Assembly (NCBI GenBank): GCA_018057925.1 | Contig: JAGPCT010000002.1 | Coordinates: 62,001-126,000, forward strand | DNA length: 64,000 bases | DNA from: Saprospiraceae bacterium | Lineage (GTDB): Bacteria; Bacteroidota; Bacteroidia; Chitinophagales; Saprospiraceae | Direction: 5' to 3' | Shown here: in pieces, positions 1-8,677 of the stretch | How positions within the stretch are numbered: the first letter of the stretch is position 1 | Layout: every line of letters begins with the position of its first letter | The notes under the pieces: generated by a model | Seen by the model: the letters and a program-made list of their open reading frames with translations, nothing else | The model's database searches: none | Told to the model about the DNA's origin: nothing | Made by a program: the position numbers and the translations under genes

Positions 1-350
1 TTAAAGTCGGCGATGAAATCAATGCCAAAAAAGCATCTGCAAAAGGGGTAAGCTATGTGCCGAACGGCAATGTCACTTCAGTATTTAAGGTTGCCGGTAA
101 CTGTGGTATGTGCAAAAAGAAAATTGAATCAGCAGCAAAGTCGGTGAAAGGAGTTAAATCAGCAACGTGGAATGCTGACTCTCAGGAGATAACGGTTAAG
201 TATAATGACGAAAAAACAGATTTAATGGCTATCCATAAAAAGATTGCTGAAGCCGGTTATGATACTGAATTGGTAAGAGCAGATGATGCAGTGTATAAGG
301 AATTGCACTCTTGTTGTCAATATGACAGAATGGAAAAAAAGCAAGAATAG
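1..350 (+). CDS. Heavy-metal-associated (HMA) domain protein, 5' end outside window
   Basis: The reading frame is open from the first base, so this is the C-terminal end of a longer protein; the GTG at 57 inside it is not a credible start. The visible ~115 residues hold one HMA (ferredoxin-like) metal-binding domain. Its motif is N-C-G-M-C-K-K-K, a CxxC site like that of copper chaperones and P-type ATPase N-termini, followed by a beta-alpha-beta pattern ending in AGYDTE. A second cysteine pair (HSCC) lies near the C-terminus. Proteins of this kind bind Cu(I) or similar soft metals. What precedes the domain cannot be seen, so chaperone, transporter tail or sensor all remain possible. Confidence 0.8.
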   Translation, partial: KVGDEINAKKASAKGVSYVPNGNVTSVFKVAGNCGMCKKKIESAAKSVKGVKSATWNADSQEITVKYNDEKTDLMAIHKKIAEAGYDTELVRADDAVYKELHSCCQYDRMEKKQE

Positions 351-365
351 TAGCAAATAGATGTG

Positions 366-516
366 AACCCAAATTCCGCATTAGACAATTGCGGAATCGA
401 TTTACTCTCGTAATCAATGGTTTAATGAAGCCATTGATTACGAGTTGTACATCGGGACGTCCCTCATAATCAGCACTATACGGTTTTTCAAAACCTTTAC
501 TGCTGAATTCTGGTTT
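366..516 (+). repeat. Interspersed hairpin repeat, copy A
   Basis: Member of a ~150-bp repeat family. It starts AACCCAAATTC and ends GAATTCTGGTTTAA. Order of parts: a 5' hairpin whose stems are ATTCCGCA and TGCGGAAT; then a perfect 14-bp stem CTCGTAATCAATGG / CCATTGATTACGAG; then ATCGGGACGTCCC, which holds the palindrome GGGACGTCCC; then a nested hairpin closed by TCAGCA / TGCTGA around GGTTTT-TC-AAAACC. The central stem here is longer and more perfect than in the other copies. With copy B it fills most of the gap before the esterase gene. No open frame is seen. Confidence 0.85.
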
Positions 517-575
517 AAGGTACGACTATATAGAGATAATACTTAATTTTTGAAGTTCTCAATTATTTTGGTTTG

Positions 576-726
576 ATCCCAAATTCCGGATTAGACAAAT
601 GCTGAATCGATTTACGACTCGTAATCAACAATTTCTGTAAACCATTGAAACGATTAGTACATCGGGACGTCCCTCATAATCAGCACTTTACGGTTTTTCA
701 AAACCTTTACTGCTAAATTCCGGTTG
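576..726 (+). repeat. Interspersed hairpin repeat, copy B
   Basis: Second copy in the same orientation, starting about 210 bp after copy A. It has the same order of parts, including ATCGGGACGTCCCTCATAA and the GGTTTTTCAAAACC hairpin. The loop of its central hairpin reads TTTCTGTAAA, the reverse complement of TTTACAGAAA in copies G and H, so that loop is inverted. The 5' hairpin is degraded (CCGGATTAGACAAATGCTGA). The ends are ATCCCAAATTC and AATTCCGGTTGAA. The 57 bp between copies A and B and the 79 bp after B show no gene. Confidence 0.85.
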
Positions 727-805
727 AATCTACGGTTTATTTTATATCATTTTTTAGTGTAAAGTTCGTTTAAGTGTGCATATAGAATTTTTAAATTAGG
801 TCGAT

Positions 806-1672
806 ATGAAAAATCCGTTGTTGTTGTCTTCTCTAATCATATTGAATTTGTTTTTATTATCATCTTGTACTAAGGATGAAATGGTAGATAATTCTTTAGA
901 TGCCAATAAAGCTGATACTCTTTATCAAATTAAATACGGTATAGATAATCAGCAGCGTTTTGATTTGTATCTTCCGGCGGGAAGAAGCAAGGAGAAAACC
1001 GGCGTTTTCGTTTTGATACATGGCGGCGGTTGGACAGGGGGAGATAAAGACGATTTGAAAGATTTTTTTAATGGCATAATTCAATTGTACCCTAACAATG
1101 CCGTGGTAAACTTGAATTATCGTTTAGCTACTAATGGAAGTCCGGGAAATCCAAAACAAATTGAAGATATTAAGGAGGCTATCAAACACCTTCAAGATGA
1201 TAAGTATCAATTAAAGTCATCTTATTTTTTGTTTGGCACTTCAGCAGGCGGGCATTTGGCGATGCTTTATGGATATGGTTTTGATCCTCTGCATCAAGTA
1301 AAGGCTATCGGCAATATGGTTGGTCCTTGTGATTTCACAGATGTAGCTTATACTTCTAATATATTTTATTTAGGAGTTTTGGCGGGATATACAGGTACTA
1401 TTGACTATTCGAATAATAAATCATTGTTTTATGATGTGAGCCCTGTGAAATATGTTAATTCTGAGTCGCCACCAACCATTGGTTTTTTTGGTGAGACCGA
1501 CCCATTAATACCTATTTCTCAAAAATCAATTTTAGAGAATACGTTAAATACTGCACATGTACCAAATAAAATGTATGTTTATCCCGGTGGTCATGGTGAT
1601 TGGAATACAGCCTCTACCAATGACATGATTATTAATTTAGTTGCATTTATAAATGCACATTTTAGTGGATAG
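806..1672 (+). CDS. Alpha/beta-hydrolase fold carboxylesterase lipoprotein
   Basis: A 288-residue serine esterase of the BD-FAE/lipase type. A lipoprotein signal ends LFLLSS-C21, so it is probably anchored in the envelope facing the periplasm or surface. The oxyanion-hole motif HGGGW is at residues 72-76 and the nucleophile elbow GTSAGG at 144-149, with Ser146 as nucleophile. A later GETDP supplies the probable acid and GGHGDW the histidine. Substrate is unknown; relatives deacylate short acyl esters, often on carbohydrates. The ATG start at 806 directly precedes the signal peptide. It stands alone between the repeat pair and a sugar-isomerase gene. Confidence 0.85.
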   Translation: MKNPLLLSSLIILNLFLLSSCTKDEMVDNSLDANKADTLYQIKYGIDNQQRFDLYLPAGRSKEKTGVFVLIHGGGWTGGDKDDLKDFFNGIIQLYPNNAVVNLNYRLATNGSPGNPKQIEDIKEAIKHLQDDKYQLKSSYFLFGTSAGGHLAMLYGYGFDPLHQVKAIGNMVGPCDFTDVAYTSNIFYLGVLAGYTGTIDYSNNKSLFYDVSPVKYVNSESPPTIGFFGETDPLIPISQKSILENTLNTAHVPNKMYVYPGGHGDWNTASTNDMIINLVAFINAHFSG

Positions 1673-1761
1673 TCAACTTTTTTTATTTTAACGGCATTGA
1701 TTGTTTGTATGATTAATGTATTTCTGTATTTTCACCTTTGTTTAGTATAAAAATCGTGAAA

Positions 1762-2835
1762 ATGCGAACAATTAAAGGTCCCGGGATTTTTTTAGCACAA
1801 TTTATCAGTGATAAAGCACCATTTAATAATTTAGATAGCATTTGTCGTTGGGCAAGTGATTTGGGATATAAAGCAATACAATTACCTACGCTGGATGATC
1901 GATTTATTGATTTAAAGTTAGCTGCAGAGAGTAAGGTGTATGCGGATGAATTAAATGGGAAAATCAATAGTTATGGTTTAGTTATTTCTGAACTTTCTAC
2001 GCATATTCAAGGACAATTGGTGGCTGTACATCCGGCTTTTGATACTTTGTTTGATGGTTTTGCACCGAAGGAAATACAAAATAACCCAAAAGGGCGGACA
2101 GAGTGGGCAATTCAACAATTGAATTACGCGGCAAGAGCATCTCGCCATCTGGGTTTGGAGGCTCATGCAACATTTAGTGGTTCACTGCTATGGCATACTT
2201 TTCATCCATGGCCGCAGCGACCTGCCGGATTAGTAGAAGAAGGATTTAAAGAATTAGCAAAGCGATGGACACCGATTTTAAATGCTTTTGATGAAGCAGG
2301 AGTGGATATATGTTATGAAGTTCATCCGGGCGAAGATATTTTTGATGGGGAGACTTATGAAATGTTTTTAGAAGCTGTTGATAACCATCCAAGAGCTTGT
2401 ATTCTCTATGATCCGTCCCATTTTGTATTACAGCAATTGGATTATTTGCAATATATTGACTTTTATCATGAGAAAATAAAGGCTTTTCATGTAAAAGATG
2501 CTGAGTTTAACCCCACTGGGCGGCAAGGCACATTTGGTGGGTATCAATCCTGGTTGAATAGAGCAGGGCGATATCGATCACCGGGAGATGGTCAAGTGGA
2601 TTTTAAATCAATTTTTTCAAAATTAGCTCAGTATGGTTATGAAGGTTGGGCAGTCCTTGAATGGGAATGTTGTATCAAGCATCCGGAAGTTGGAGCAAAG
2701 GAAGGAGTATCCTTTATCAATAATCATATTATTCCGGTTACCGATAAGGCATTTGATGACTTTGCTGCAACACAAAAGTCCCGTGAAAGCAACAAGTTAA
2801 TTCTTGGTTTGAAAGATGAAATGGAAGTAAATTAA
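1762..2835 (+). CDS. Sugar phosphate isomerase/epimerase family protein (xylose isomerase-like TIM barrel)
   Basis: About 357 residues of the AP-endonuclease-2/xylose-isomerase-like TIM barrel family. Barrel and metal-site signatures include EVHPGEDIFDG, ILYDPSHF, FHVKDAEF and WAVLEWEC; the repeated Glu, Asp and His residues are those that bind divalent metal in the family. I chose the ATG at 1762 over a TTG 24 nt upstream because family members begin close to this point (MRTIKGPGIFLAQF). It is followed 14 bp later by a DUF1080 gene, a pairing common in Bacteroidota and Planctomycetota that suggests a role in oxidised (3-keto) sugar use. The exact substrate cannot be read from the sequence. 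Confidence 0.85.
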   Translation: MRTIKGPGIFLAQFISDKAPFNNLDSICRWASDLGYKAIQLPTLDDRFIDLKLAAESKVYADELNGKINSYGLVISELSTHIQGQLVAVHPAFDTLFDGFAPKEIQNNPKGRTEWAIQQLNYAARASRHLGLEAHATFSGSLLWHTFHPWPQRPAGLVEEGFKELAKRWTPILNAFDEAGVDICYEVHPGEDIFDGETYEMFLEAVDNHPRACILYDPSHFVLQQLDYLQYIDFYHEKIKAFHVKDAEFNPTGRQGTFGGYQSWLNRAGRYRSPGDGQVDFKSIFSKLAQYGYEGWAVLEWECCIKHPEVGAKEGVSFINNHIIPVTDKAFDDFAATQKSRESNKLILGLKDEMEVN

Positions 2836-2849
2836 AAAATATTCATACA

Positions 2850-3551
2850 ATGAAGTTAGGATTATTGATGACCTTAATATTGTCAGGTATCATGATAAAG
2901 GTGGGAAGCCCAGATAAAAAAAGGTGGACGCCACTCTTTGATGGAAAAACGACCAAGGGATGGCATACTTATGGTGCAGCCGGTATTGGTGAGGCTTGGA
3001 AAGTTAAAGATGGCATTCTTTATTTGGATACTTTAGGTAAAGATGGCTGGAAAATTAAGGGTGGGGGCGATATTGTCACTGACAAGGAATATGAAAATTT
3101 TCATCTTTCACTTGAATGGAATATTTCAAAAGGCGGGAATAGCGGCATCATGATTTATGTACATGAAGACATGTCGAAGTATCCTAATTCTTATGAAACT
3201 GGACCAGAAATGCAGATTTTGGATAATGATGGCCACCCGGATGGAAAGATTCACAAGCATAGGGCAGGGGATTTGTACGATTTAATTCCATGCAAAGTCG
3301 AAACTGCTAAGCCTTATGGTCAATGGAATCATGTCGAAATTATCTCAAATCACGGAAAGTTGACCTTTATATTGAATAAGGTGAAAGTAGTTGAAACGAC
3401 TATGTGGAACGATTCCTGGAAGGAATTGATTTCTAAGAGTAAGTTTAATCAATGGTCGGGATTTGGTACCTATAAACGTGGGAGAATATGCCTGCAAGAC
3501 CATGGAAATATGGTTCAATTTAGAAATATTAAAATCAAAGAATTAAAATAG
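2850..3551 (+). CDS. DUF1080 / 3-keto-disaccharide hydrolase domain protein
   Basis: A 233-residue protein with an N-terminal hydrophobic segment (probable signal peptide) followed by one DUF1080 beta-sandwich domain. Recognisable pieces are TPLFDGKTTKGW, GGDIVTDKEYENFHL, NSGIMIY, GPEMQILDN, GQWNHVEI and a terminal VQFRNIKIKEL, all typical of this concanavalin-like fold. Characterised relatives cleave 3-keto-glycosides, so with the preceding isomerase-like gene it may form a small periplasm-to-cytosol pathway for unusual sugars. That pathway role is inference from pairing. It ends within the left arm of a bidirectional hairpin terminator. Confidence 0.85.
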   Translation: MKLGLLMTLILSGIMIKVGSPDKKRWTPLFDGKTTKGWHTYGAAGIGEAWKVKDGILYLDTLGKDGWKIKGGGDIVTDKEYENFHLSLEWNISKGGNSGIMIYVHEDMSKYPNSYETGPEMQILDNDGHPDGKIHKHRAGDLYDLIPCKVETAKPYGQWNHVEIISNHGKLTFILNKVKVVETTMWNDSWKELISKSKFNQWSGFGTYKRGRICLQDHGNMVQFRNIKIKELK

Positions 3552-3569
3552 CGGAGAAGGCTATTTTAA
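3543..3569. terminator. Bidirectional hairpin terminator
   Basis: A perfect 10-bp stem TTAAAATAGC / GCTATTTTAA with a 7-nt loop. It lies between the convergent DUF1080 gene (plus strand) and the small membrane-protein gene (minus strand), and A/T-rich ends give a U-rich tail on either strand. It overlaps the last codons of the DUF1080 gene. Confidence 0.6.
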
Positions 3570-3583
3570 TCGCTTTCTTTGTA

Positions 3584-3949
3584 TTATTTGTTAAGTTGCA
3601 TGCTTCTTTTCAAATAGCTACCATTAAGTCCTGCCAGGCCGCCTAAAATACTTATTATAGTAAGTGAAACGGTAATGAGTGTTGTCTTTGACCCATTTAA
3701 AGGTATAAGAAAGGCTATTTTTTCAAAAATTAAGCCTCCCGTACTTCCTGCCTCATAGGCAAATAATCCGCCCCAAAATAAGCAGAGAGATAGTGCACCT
3801 AACATAAAAGATTCGGTATGGGAAAGTTTTAAGCTAAAACCAAACACTATTGGGCCGAAAACAATCAGCCACCAAGGGCCAAGATATGCACACAAGAAAG
3901 CAATAAGGATAGAACCAAGAATAAATATCAGGTATTTAGTGAATTTCAT
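3584..3949 (-). CDS. Small four-helix membrane protein, function unknown
   Basis: A 121-residue protein, almost entirely hydrophobic, with about four membrane segments (near residues 7-24, 26-42, 48-66 and 90-110). No enzymatic motif is visible and I do not recognise a named family. It begins 9 bp after the end of the penicillin-acylase gene on the same strand, so the two are probably co-transcribed, and the hairpin at 3543-3569 would end the transcript. A role beside the acylase is possible only by context. Confidence 0.6.
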   Translation of the reverse strand: MKFTKYLIFILGSILIAFLCAYLGPWWLIVFGPIVFGFSLKLSHTESFMLGALSLCLFWGGLFAYEAGSTGGLIFEKIAFLIPLNGSKTTLITVSLTIISILGGLAGLNGSYLKRSMQLNK

Positions 3950-3958
3950 GTGAATATA

Positions 3959-6412
3959 TTAAGGATTGAAAACAATAGTTTGTTTAACTTTTGTACTGTT
4001 TGACTCGTCTGCAGTCATGAGCCAAAGCTTGAAATAGCTGCCTGAAGCCCATGTAGTTACGCCTGTGTCATAATATTGATTGCCCGGATGACCAGATTGC
4101 CCTCCGGGATATACGCCCCAGGCTTCAATTGGTGTTGACAAAGAAACAATCATTTTCCAGCTTGGGCCATGGCTTTGTTTGGTGGCATTTACAATACCTT
4201 CACCGCCGCCTACATTCAAATTTAACCTGCTTAAAGCCGGCATATTTTGTTTTTGATCTATTAAATGAGGAATACCTGTTTGTTTATATTGACCCCATGC
4301 CAACTTTCCTGAATTTTTAACTTTATTTAATTCCGGAATTATAGAGAGGAAGGATTTATTAAGTTGTTGTTCAAAGGTTTCTTTTTCAGGCGTATCAATA
4401 TTATCTACACATAAGAAATCTTTATTTTTCAATAAGTTTTGAACAAGGGTATTGCTTTCCGGTAAACTACCGATTACAGATTTTCTTAATTCATCTCCCC
4501 AAATATTTTGATTTAGGCTATCCATTAAAAGCGAATAAACGGTAGCTCCTTCGCTATTACTGTCATTAAAGAGATTCCAGTCTTCCAAAATATGAAAATA
4601 TTTTTTTGCATCGGGTGGAAGATTTTGACTTTTTAAAGTATTTAAAAGCAATGGTCTTATCTGATGCGCTCTTGTGTTGAAATTATCATTTTGTAAGTTC
4701 ATCATATCTTGAACAGTGGCTTTGTGAATTTTTCTCAATATTTGATTAATTCTGTAACCTCGTTCATAGACATAGTCTCCTCCTAAGTAATAAGGATAGC
4801 CTTTGGGATCAACCGGAAGTTGGTTGGCAGAGCTGACGAAGCCACGTTTTGGATTTTTCATGGTCAGCACTTCCTCAGGAGGAATCATACCTTGCCACTC
4901 ATACGACGAATCCTGACCTTCCATGATAAATTCTCCTTGATATTTCCATTTTGCAGGAAAAACACCTTGCTGAGTAATTGCAATATCTCCTGATGTAGAT
5001 GCAAAAATCAGATTTTGTCCGGGACACGAAAATCGACTGATAGCATTTCGGTAATCATCATAATTCTTTGCTCTGTTAAGCATCAAGAAAGTGATTATGT
5101 CATTACTCGGATCATGAGCCTTCCATCTTGCAGCATAGTATTTATTGCGATTTGACCTTGGTTTTCCATTTTTTAGACCTTGGTATTTTTCATCATATAC
5201 AACCGGTCCAAAATGTGTGTAAATTACAGTATCCGTTATTGATGATTGGCCTCTTATGGCAAACTCCTCCAATCGTTGTGAGGCATTATTCCATTTGCCT
5301 TTATACAAATATTGACTTTTTGACTTATCCTTAAATTTGATTTCATAATAATCCAGTACATCGCGCATCGCATTTGTTGTACCAAAGGCGATGTGTTGGT
5401 TAAATCCGATTAAAATACCCGGTGCTCCGGGAATAGACACGCCATAGCAAGAATAATCAGGTGTCGTAAGTTGAATTTCATACCATATAGATGGTAATCT
5501 TAATTTTAGATGTGGATCATTGCACAAAATAGGATAACCTGTTGCTGTTAAATTGCCTGCTAATGCCCAATTGTTGCTGCCATTGTCTTTGTCAGGTTTA
5601 TCAGGCATAATAAGATTAGGCATTTCGGGATGAAAGTAATTGGTATCTGATACAGATTTCGGTATCATTTTCCCAGATGATGGTACAAATTCTTTGGGTA
5701 TAATAGGGTCAATGGAATCTTCTCTATTGGGATACATTAAGTCAAAAACTTCTTTGCCAAGTGTTGCAATCACGGCAGTTCTCTCAAAGTCGTCATCATA
5801 AGCTGCAAGATCTTTAGCCATATATTTGCTTAGTAAGGCTGATTTCAGATTTGTCCATGGCTCCGGACTATAGTCTAATATTTTGTATTCCAAGGGGTAA
5901 TCTTTTTCAGATAAACCACTGATATAGGCATTTACACCGGCTGTATATGCGTTTAGCGACTGATAAGTTAAAGTATCTTTTTCCATCTCAGCAAGACTAA
6001 GTTCAGCCGCATATACCATACCCAGTCTTCTGTTTGCACGGTCAATTGGTAAGGCTTTTGCTCCTACGATTTCGCTCAGACGACCAGCAGCAAAGTGCGT
6101 TTGAAATTCCATCTGCCACAACCTGTCTTTAGCGTGTAAGTAACCTTGAACAAAATAGGCATCCTCATCATTGTCGGCAAAGATGTGTGGAACCATCCGA
6201 TCATCAAAATATACATGGACAGGATTCTTCACCCCCGTCAGCGACAAGGTGACAGATTTCTGATAATAATCGTTGAGCTCTGGATCCTGTAAGTATCCAT
6301 GTGTCGGGCTTAATAGTTTCCCTATTGGGGGAGTAGCTCCCCATTTTGAACTTAGAAAATAAATAAACCCAATCAGTATTAATCCTGAAAACAGCGTGCC
6401 TAAGTGTCTCAT
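3959..6412 (-). CDS. Penicillin acylase family protein (Ntn hydrolase, S45)
   Basis: An 817-residue member of the penicillin amidase/acyl-homoserine-lactone acylase family. An N-terminal membrane-spanning or signal segment is at residues 8-21. The small-subunit part carries VPHIFADNDEDAYFVQGYLHAKDRLWQME. The autocatalytic junction is at G278-S279-N-N-W, which makes Ser279 the mature N-terminal nucleophile. The large-subunit hallmarks NDPHL, PGAPG, GFNQHIAFG and a C-terminal GGQSGHPGNQYYD are all present. Such enzymes hydrolyse amide bonds of N-acyl compounds in the periplasm; the natural substrate (lactone signals, peptides, antibiotics) cannot be told. It heads a two-gene unit with the small membrane protein. 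Confidence 0.92.
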   Translation of the reverse strand: MRHLGTLFSGLILIGFIYFLSSKWGATPPIGKLLSPTHGYLQDPELNDYYQKSVTLSLTGVKNPVHVYFDDRMVPHIFADNDEDAYFVQGYLHAKDRLWQMEFQTHFAAGRLSEIVGAKALPIDRANRRLGMVYAAELSLAEMEKDTLTYQSLNAYTAGVNAYISGLSEKDYPLEYKILDYSPEPWTNLKSALLSKYMAKDLAAYDDDFERTAVIATLGKEVFDLMYPNREDSIDPIIPKEFVPSSGKMIPKSVSDTNYFHPEMPNLIMPDKPDKDNGSNNWALAGNLTATGYPILCNDPHLKLRLPSIWYEIQLTTPDYSCYGVSIPGAPGILIGFNQHIAFGTTNAMRDVLDYYEIKFKDKSKSQYLYKGKWNNASQRLEEFAIRGQSSITDTVIYTHFGPVVYDEKYQGLKNGKPRSNRNKYYAARWKAHDPSNDIITFLMLNRAKNYDDYRNAISRFSCPGQNLIFASTSGDIAITQQGVFPAKWKYQGEFIMEGQDSSYEWQGMIPPEEVLTMKNPKRGFVSSANQLPVDPKGYPYYLGGDYVYERGYRINQILRKIHKATVQDMMNLQNDNFNTRAHQIRPLLLNTLKSQNLPPDAKKYFHILEDWNLFNDSNSEGATVYSLLMDSLNQNIWGDELRKSVIGSLPESNTLVQNLLKNKDFLCVDNIDTPEKETFEQQLNKSFLSIIPELNKVKNSGKLAWGQYKQTGIPHLIDQKQNMPALSRLNLNVGGGEGIVNATKQSHGPSWKMIVSLSTPIEAWGVYPGGQSGHPGNQYYDTGVTTWASGSYFKLWLMTADESNSTKVKQTIVFNP

Positions 6413-6571
6413 GCTATATTTTATAAAGGTTTTTGCTTTAAAGGATATTGTAATATCCTGACAAATCTAAAATTTTTAATTTAAAGAGTTATTAAAAGAT
6501 TAAGGTTGTGTGGTCTTTGTGTAATTTATTATATGTTTACAGCGTTTTTATACAATGAAATATTTTTTAAT

Positions 6572-7081
6572 ATGAGGTATTTTTTTGCGTTGATTACGTT
6601 CTTTGGTCTGTGTATAGGCGCACAAGGGCAGGTGATTACGGATTTTCCGGTGGATTCATCTGTTATCAAGGAGTTTGAAAGACGCGTTAAACTTACTCGC
6701 ATTGAGGGAAAGTATATTCCAAAGGATTTGAATGATGCCATAGCTGAACTCAATAAAATAATGGAGGATGGAGCTAAAAAGAAATTTAAAGAAATGTCTG
6801 AGGATAATGCTCGACGGAAAACTCACTTTTCCTTTGGCAAATATATCAATGCCAGGTGGTATATTCAGGAAGGGAGTCGTTTAACTTTATGGTTTCAGAA
6901 CAATAAGATTTACAACACCGATGATATGATTGATTGTATTATTGCTGCTTATCATAGATCCCTCAATAATCAACCCATTCAATTTGAGCAACTTGCAGAA
7001 TATTACTTTAAGAAGCAGAAAGAAAAAGTTGATAAGTTGGTGAAAAAGAAAGCCGAACAAAGTAAAGCTCGTCAAAAGTAA
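6572..7081 (+). CDS. Secreted DUF6794-like protein
   Basis: A 169-residue protein starting at the ATG at 6572, where a clear signal peptide (MRYFFALITFFGLCIGAQGQ) begins; an in-frame start 66 nt upstream would bury that signal. The mature part has the pattern YIPKDLNDAIAELNKIM, then an HFSFGKYINARW stretch, SRLTLWF and a C-terminal IAAYHRSLNNQPI. This resembles the DUF6794 domain of unknown function often met in Bacteroidota. The last ~30 residues are highly charged (Lys/Glu) and probably helical. The gene is isolated between two minus-strand genes. Function unknown. Confidence 0.65.
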   Translation: MRYFFALITFFGLCIGAQGQVITDFPVDSSVIKEFERRVKLTRIEGKYIPKDLNDAIAELNKIMEDGAKKKFKEMSEDNARRKTHFSFGKYINARWYIQEGSRLTLWFQNNKIYNTDDMIDCIIAAYHRSLNNQPIQFEQLAEYYFKKQKEKVDKLVKKKAEQSKARQK

Positions 7082-7188
7082 GAACAGCTTTGATTTCCCT
7101 TCATTGGTGCATTGATCAATTGAATCTCAAATAGCTGTAAGGAGTTAATTTGAATGTATCATAGGAGAAATATACTCTAAAGACTTAT

Positions 7189-8118
7189 TTATGATTTGTC
7201 AATATTACTTTCTTTGATGATATACAGCGGTCTATTTAGGATATTTTGGTTCATACGGCTTAAATATTCTCCGATAATGCCGATTGCAATCATTTGAACG
7301 CCGCCAATAAATAGCACACTTATCATAAGAGAGCCCCATCCGGGCACAAAGTTTTCTTCAATGTAGATAGAGTACAACACATAGAGCGTTGTAATAAATG
7401 CAAAGAGGCTAACAATAATGCCAAAGTAAGTAACCATTTTGAGTGGAACGCCCGAAAATGCTGTGATTCCATCAATTGCAAGGCGAAGCATTTTACGGAG
7501 ATTATATCCGGTTGTCCCGGCATTGCGTGCCGACCTATTATACTCGACAAAGGTTTGGTTAAACCCTGCCCAAGCAATTTGCCCTCTCAGGAACTTGTTT
7601 TTTTCGGGCATTTGTTTCAAGACGTTGAGAATCTTACGGTCTATGAGTCTAAAGTCGCCGGTATCCAGCGGAATATTGATATTGGTGAGAGAAGAAAGCA
7701 ATCTATAATATAACCCGGCGGTCTTTTTTTTAAACCACGTTTCACCTTCTCTTTTTTGACGTTGGGCATAGACGACTTCGTATCCGGACTTCATCTTTTG
7801 GTACATTTCGGAGATCAATTCCGGTGGATCCTGGAGGTCGGCGTCAATGATTCCGATAGTTTGGCCGGAGGCGCAATCCAAGCCGGCCATAACGGCTATT
7901 TGGTGTCCAAAATTACGGCTTAGGTCAATGTACTTAATGGTTGGGTCTTGCTGAGCTAGTTGCTTGATAAGAAGTAAAGAATTGTCTTTACTGGCGTCGT
8001 TGATAAAGATAATTTCGTGTGAAGCAAAGGTTGTCACCAATATAGCTTTACATCTTTGATACAGTATTTTGATGTTTTCTTCTTCGTTGAAGATGGGCAC
8101 AATTAGGCTAAATTCCAT
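7189..8118 (-). CDS. Family 2 glycosyltransferase, polyprenyl-phosphate (DPM1/GtrB-like)
   Basis: A 309-residue GT-A fold enzyme. The N-terminal catalytic domain has LIVPIFNEEENI, then FINDASKDNS, and the metal-binding IIDADLQDPPELI (DxD). Two C-terminal membrane helices (near residues 228-252 and 262-287) match GtrB/ArnC-type transferases that load a sugar onto undecaprenyl phosphate at the cytoplasmic face. The donated sugar cannot be inferred. The start codon overlaps the smpB stop by one base (TAATG), so it is translated from the same message as smpB; that pairing seems to reflect compact packing rather than shared function. Confidence 0.88.
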   Translation of the reverse strand: MEFSLIVPIFNEEENIKILYQRCKAILVTTFASHEIIFINDASKDNSLLLIKQLAQQDPTIKYIDLSRNFGHQIAVMAGLDCASGQTIGIIDADLQDPPELISEMYQKMKSGYEVVYAQRQKREGETWFKKKTAGLYYRLLSSLTNINIPLDTGDFRLIDRKILNVLKQMPEKNKFLRGQIAWAGFNQTFVEYNRSARNAGTTGYNLRKMLRLAIDGITAFSGVPLKMVTYFGIIVSLFAFITTLYVLYSIYIEENFVPGWGSLMISVLFIGGVQMIAIGIIGEYLSRMNQNILNRPLYIIKESNIDKS

Positions 8119-8579
8119 TATCTAGTCACTTTATAACGATCTAAGTCACGCTGTGTATCCTTTTCTTTGATACTAGCCCGTTTATCGTACATCTTTTTAC
8201 CTTGAGCCAGTGAAATCTCCAATTTGGCAAAGCCTCTTTCTGTAACATATAATCTTAGAGGTACCAATGTAAATCCTTTTTCTGAAAGCTTTCTTTCAAT
8301 TTTTTTTAATTCACCCTTGTTGAGTAATAATTTGCGTTCTCTTCGGGCTTCATGGTTGTAATATGATCCCTGACTGTATTCCGATATAAAAAGATTTTTG
8401 ACAAAGACTTCACCACTTCTGATATAGCAAAAGGCATCAGTTAAGTTGGCTGCTCCCAATCGTATAGCCTTTATCTCTGTGCCCTTTAGAATGATTCCTG
8501 CTTCGTATTTTTGAAGTAAGAAATATTCGAAAGATGCTTTTTTGTTTTTTATTTCAATATTTTTAAATTTTTCTGCCAT
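8118..8579 (-). CDS. smpB: SsrA-binding protein SmpB
   Basis: A 153-residue protein matching SmpB over its full length. It has [30 protein letters not shown] N-terminal strands, the [13 protein letters not shown] segment, [10 protein letters not shown], and a basic C-terminal tail [15 protein letters not shown]...DRYK. SmpB binds tmRNA and delivers it to stalled ribosomes for trans-translation. The C-terminal tail that enters the empty mRNA channel is intact. A complete Bacteroidota promoter lies just upstream with a leader of only a few nucleotides. The glycosyltransferase gene follows with a one-base overlap. No tmRNA gene is seen in the window. Confidence 0.96.
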   Translation of the reverse strand: MAEKFKNIEIKNKKASFEYFLLQKYEAGIILKGTEIKAIRLGAANLTDAFCYIRSGEVFVKNLFISEYSQGSYYNHEARRERKLLLNKGELKKIERKLSEKGFTLVPLRLYVTERGFAKLEISLAQGKKMYDKRASIKEKDTQRDLDRYKVTR

Positions 8580-8586
8580 CGGACTG

Positions 8587-8618
8587 CAAAGTTACTTTTA
8601 TTTTAATTCTTTCCACAA
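8587..8618 (-). promoter_or_regulatory. Bacteroidota-type promoter for smpB
   Basis: Read on the minus strand: TTG (8618-8616), a 21-bp spacer, then TAACTTTG (8594-8587), which matches the TAnnTTTG -7 element exactly. Transcription would start about 8582, only some 3-5 nt before the smpB ATG. Confidence 0.6.
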
Positions 8619-8677
8619 TAGCGTGTGTAACGAATTAATTTTTTTAGGTAGATATCCTCCCCATTTAGTATGACGTG

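Noticed and set aside
57..350. GTG at 57 as start of the HMA protein
   Set aside because: The frame is open to the first base of the window with plausible protein sequence upstream; the gene is truncated by the window edge.
7439..7708. 89-codon plus-strand frame opposite the glycosyltransferase gene
   Set aside because: Shadow frame within a strongly supported GT2 gene; no independent evidence.
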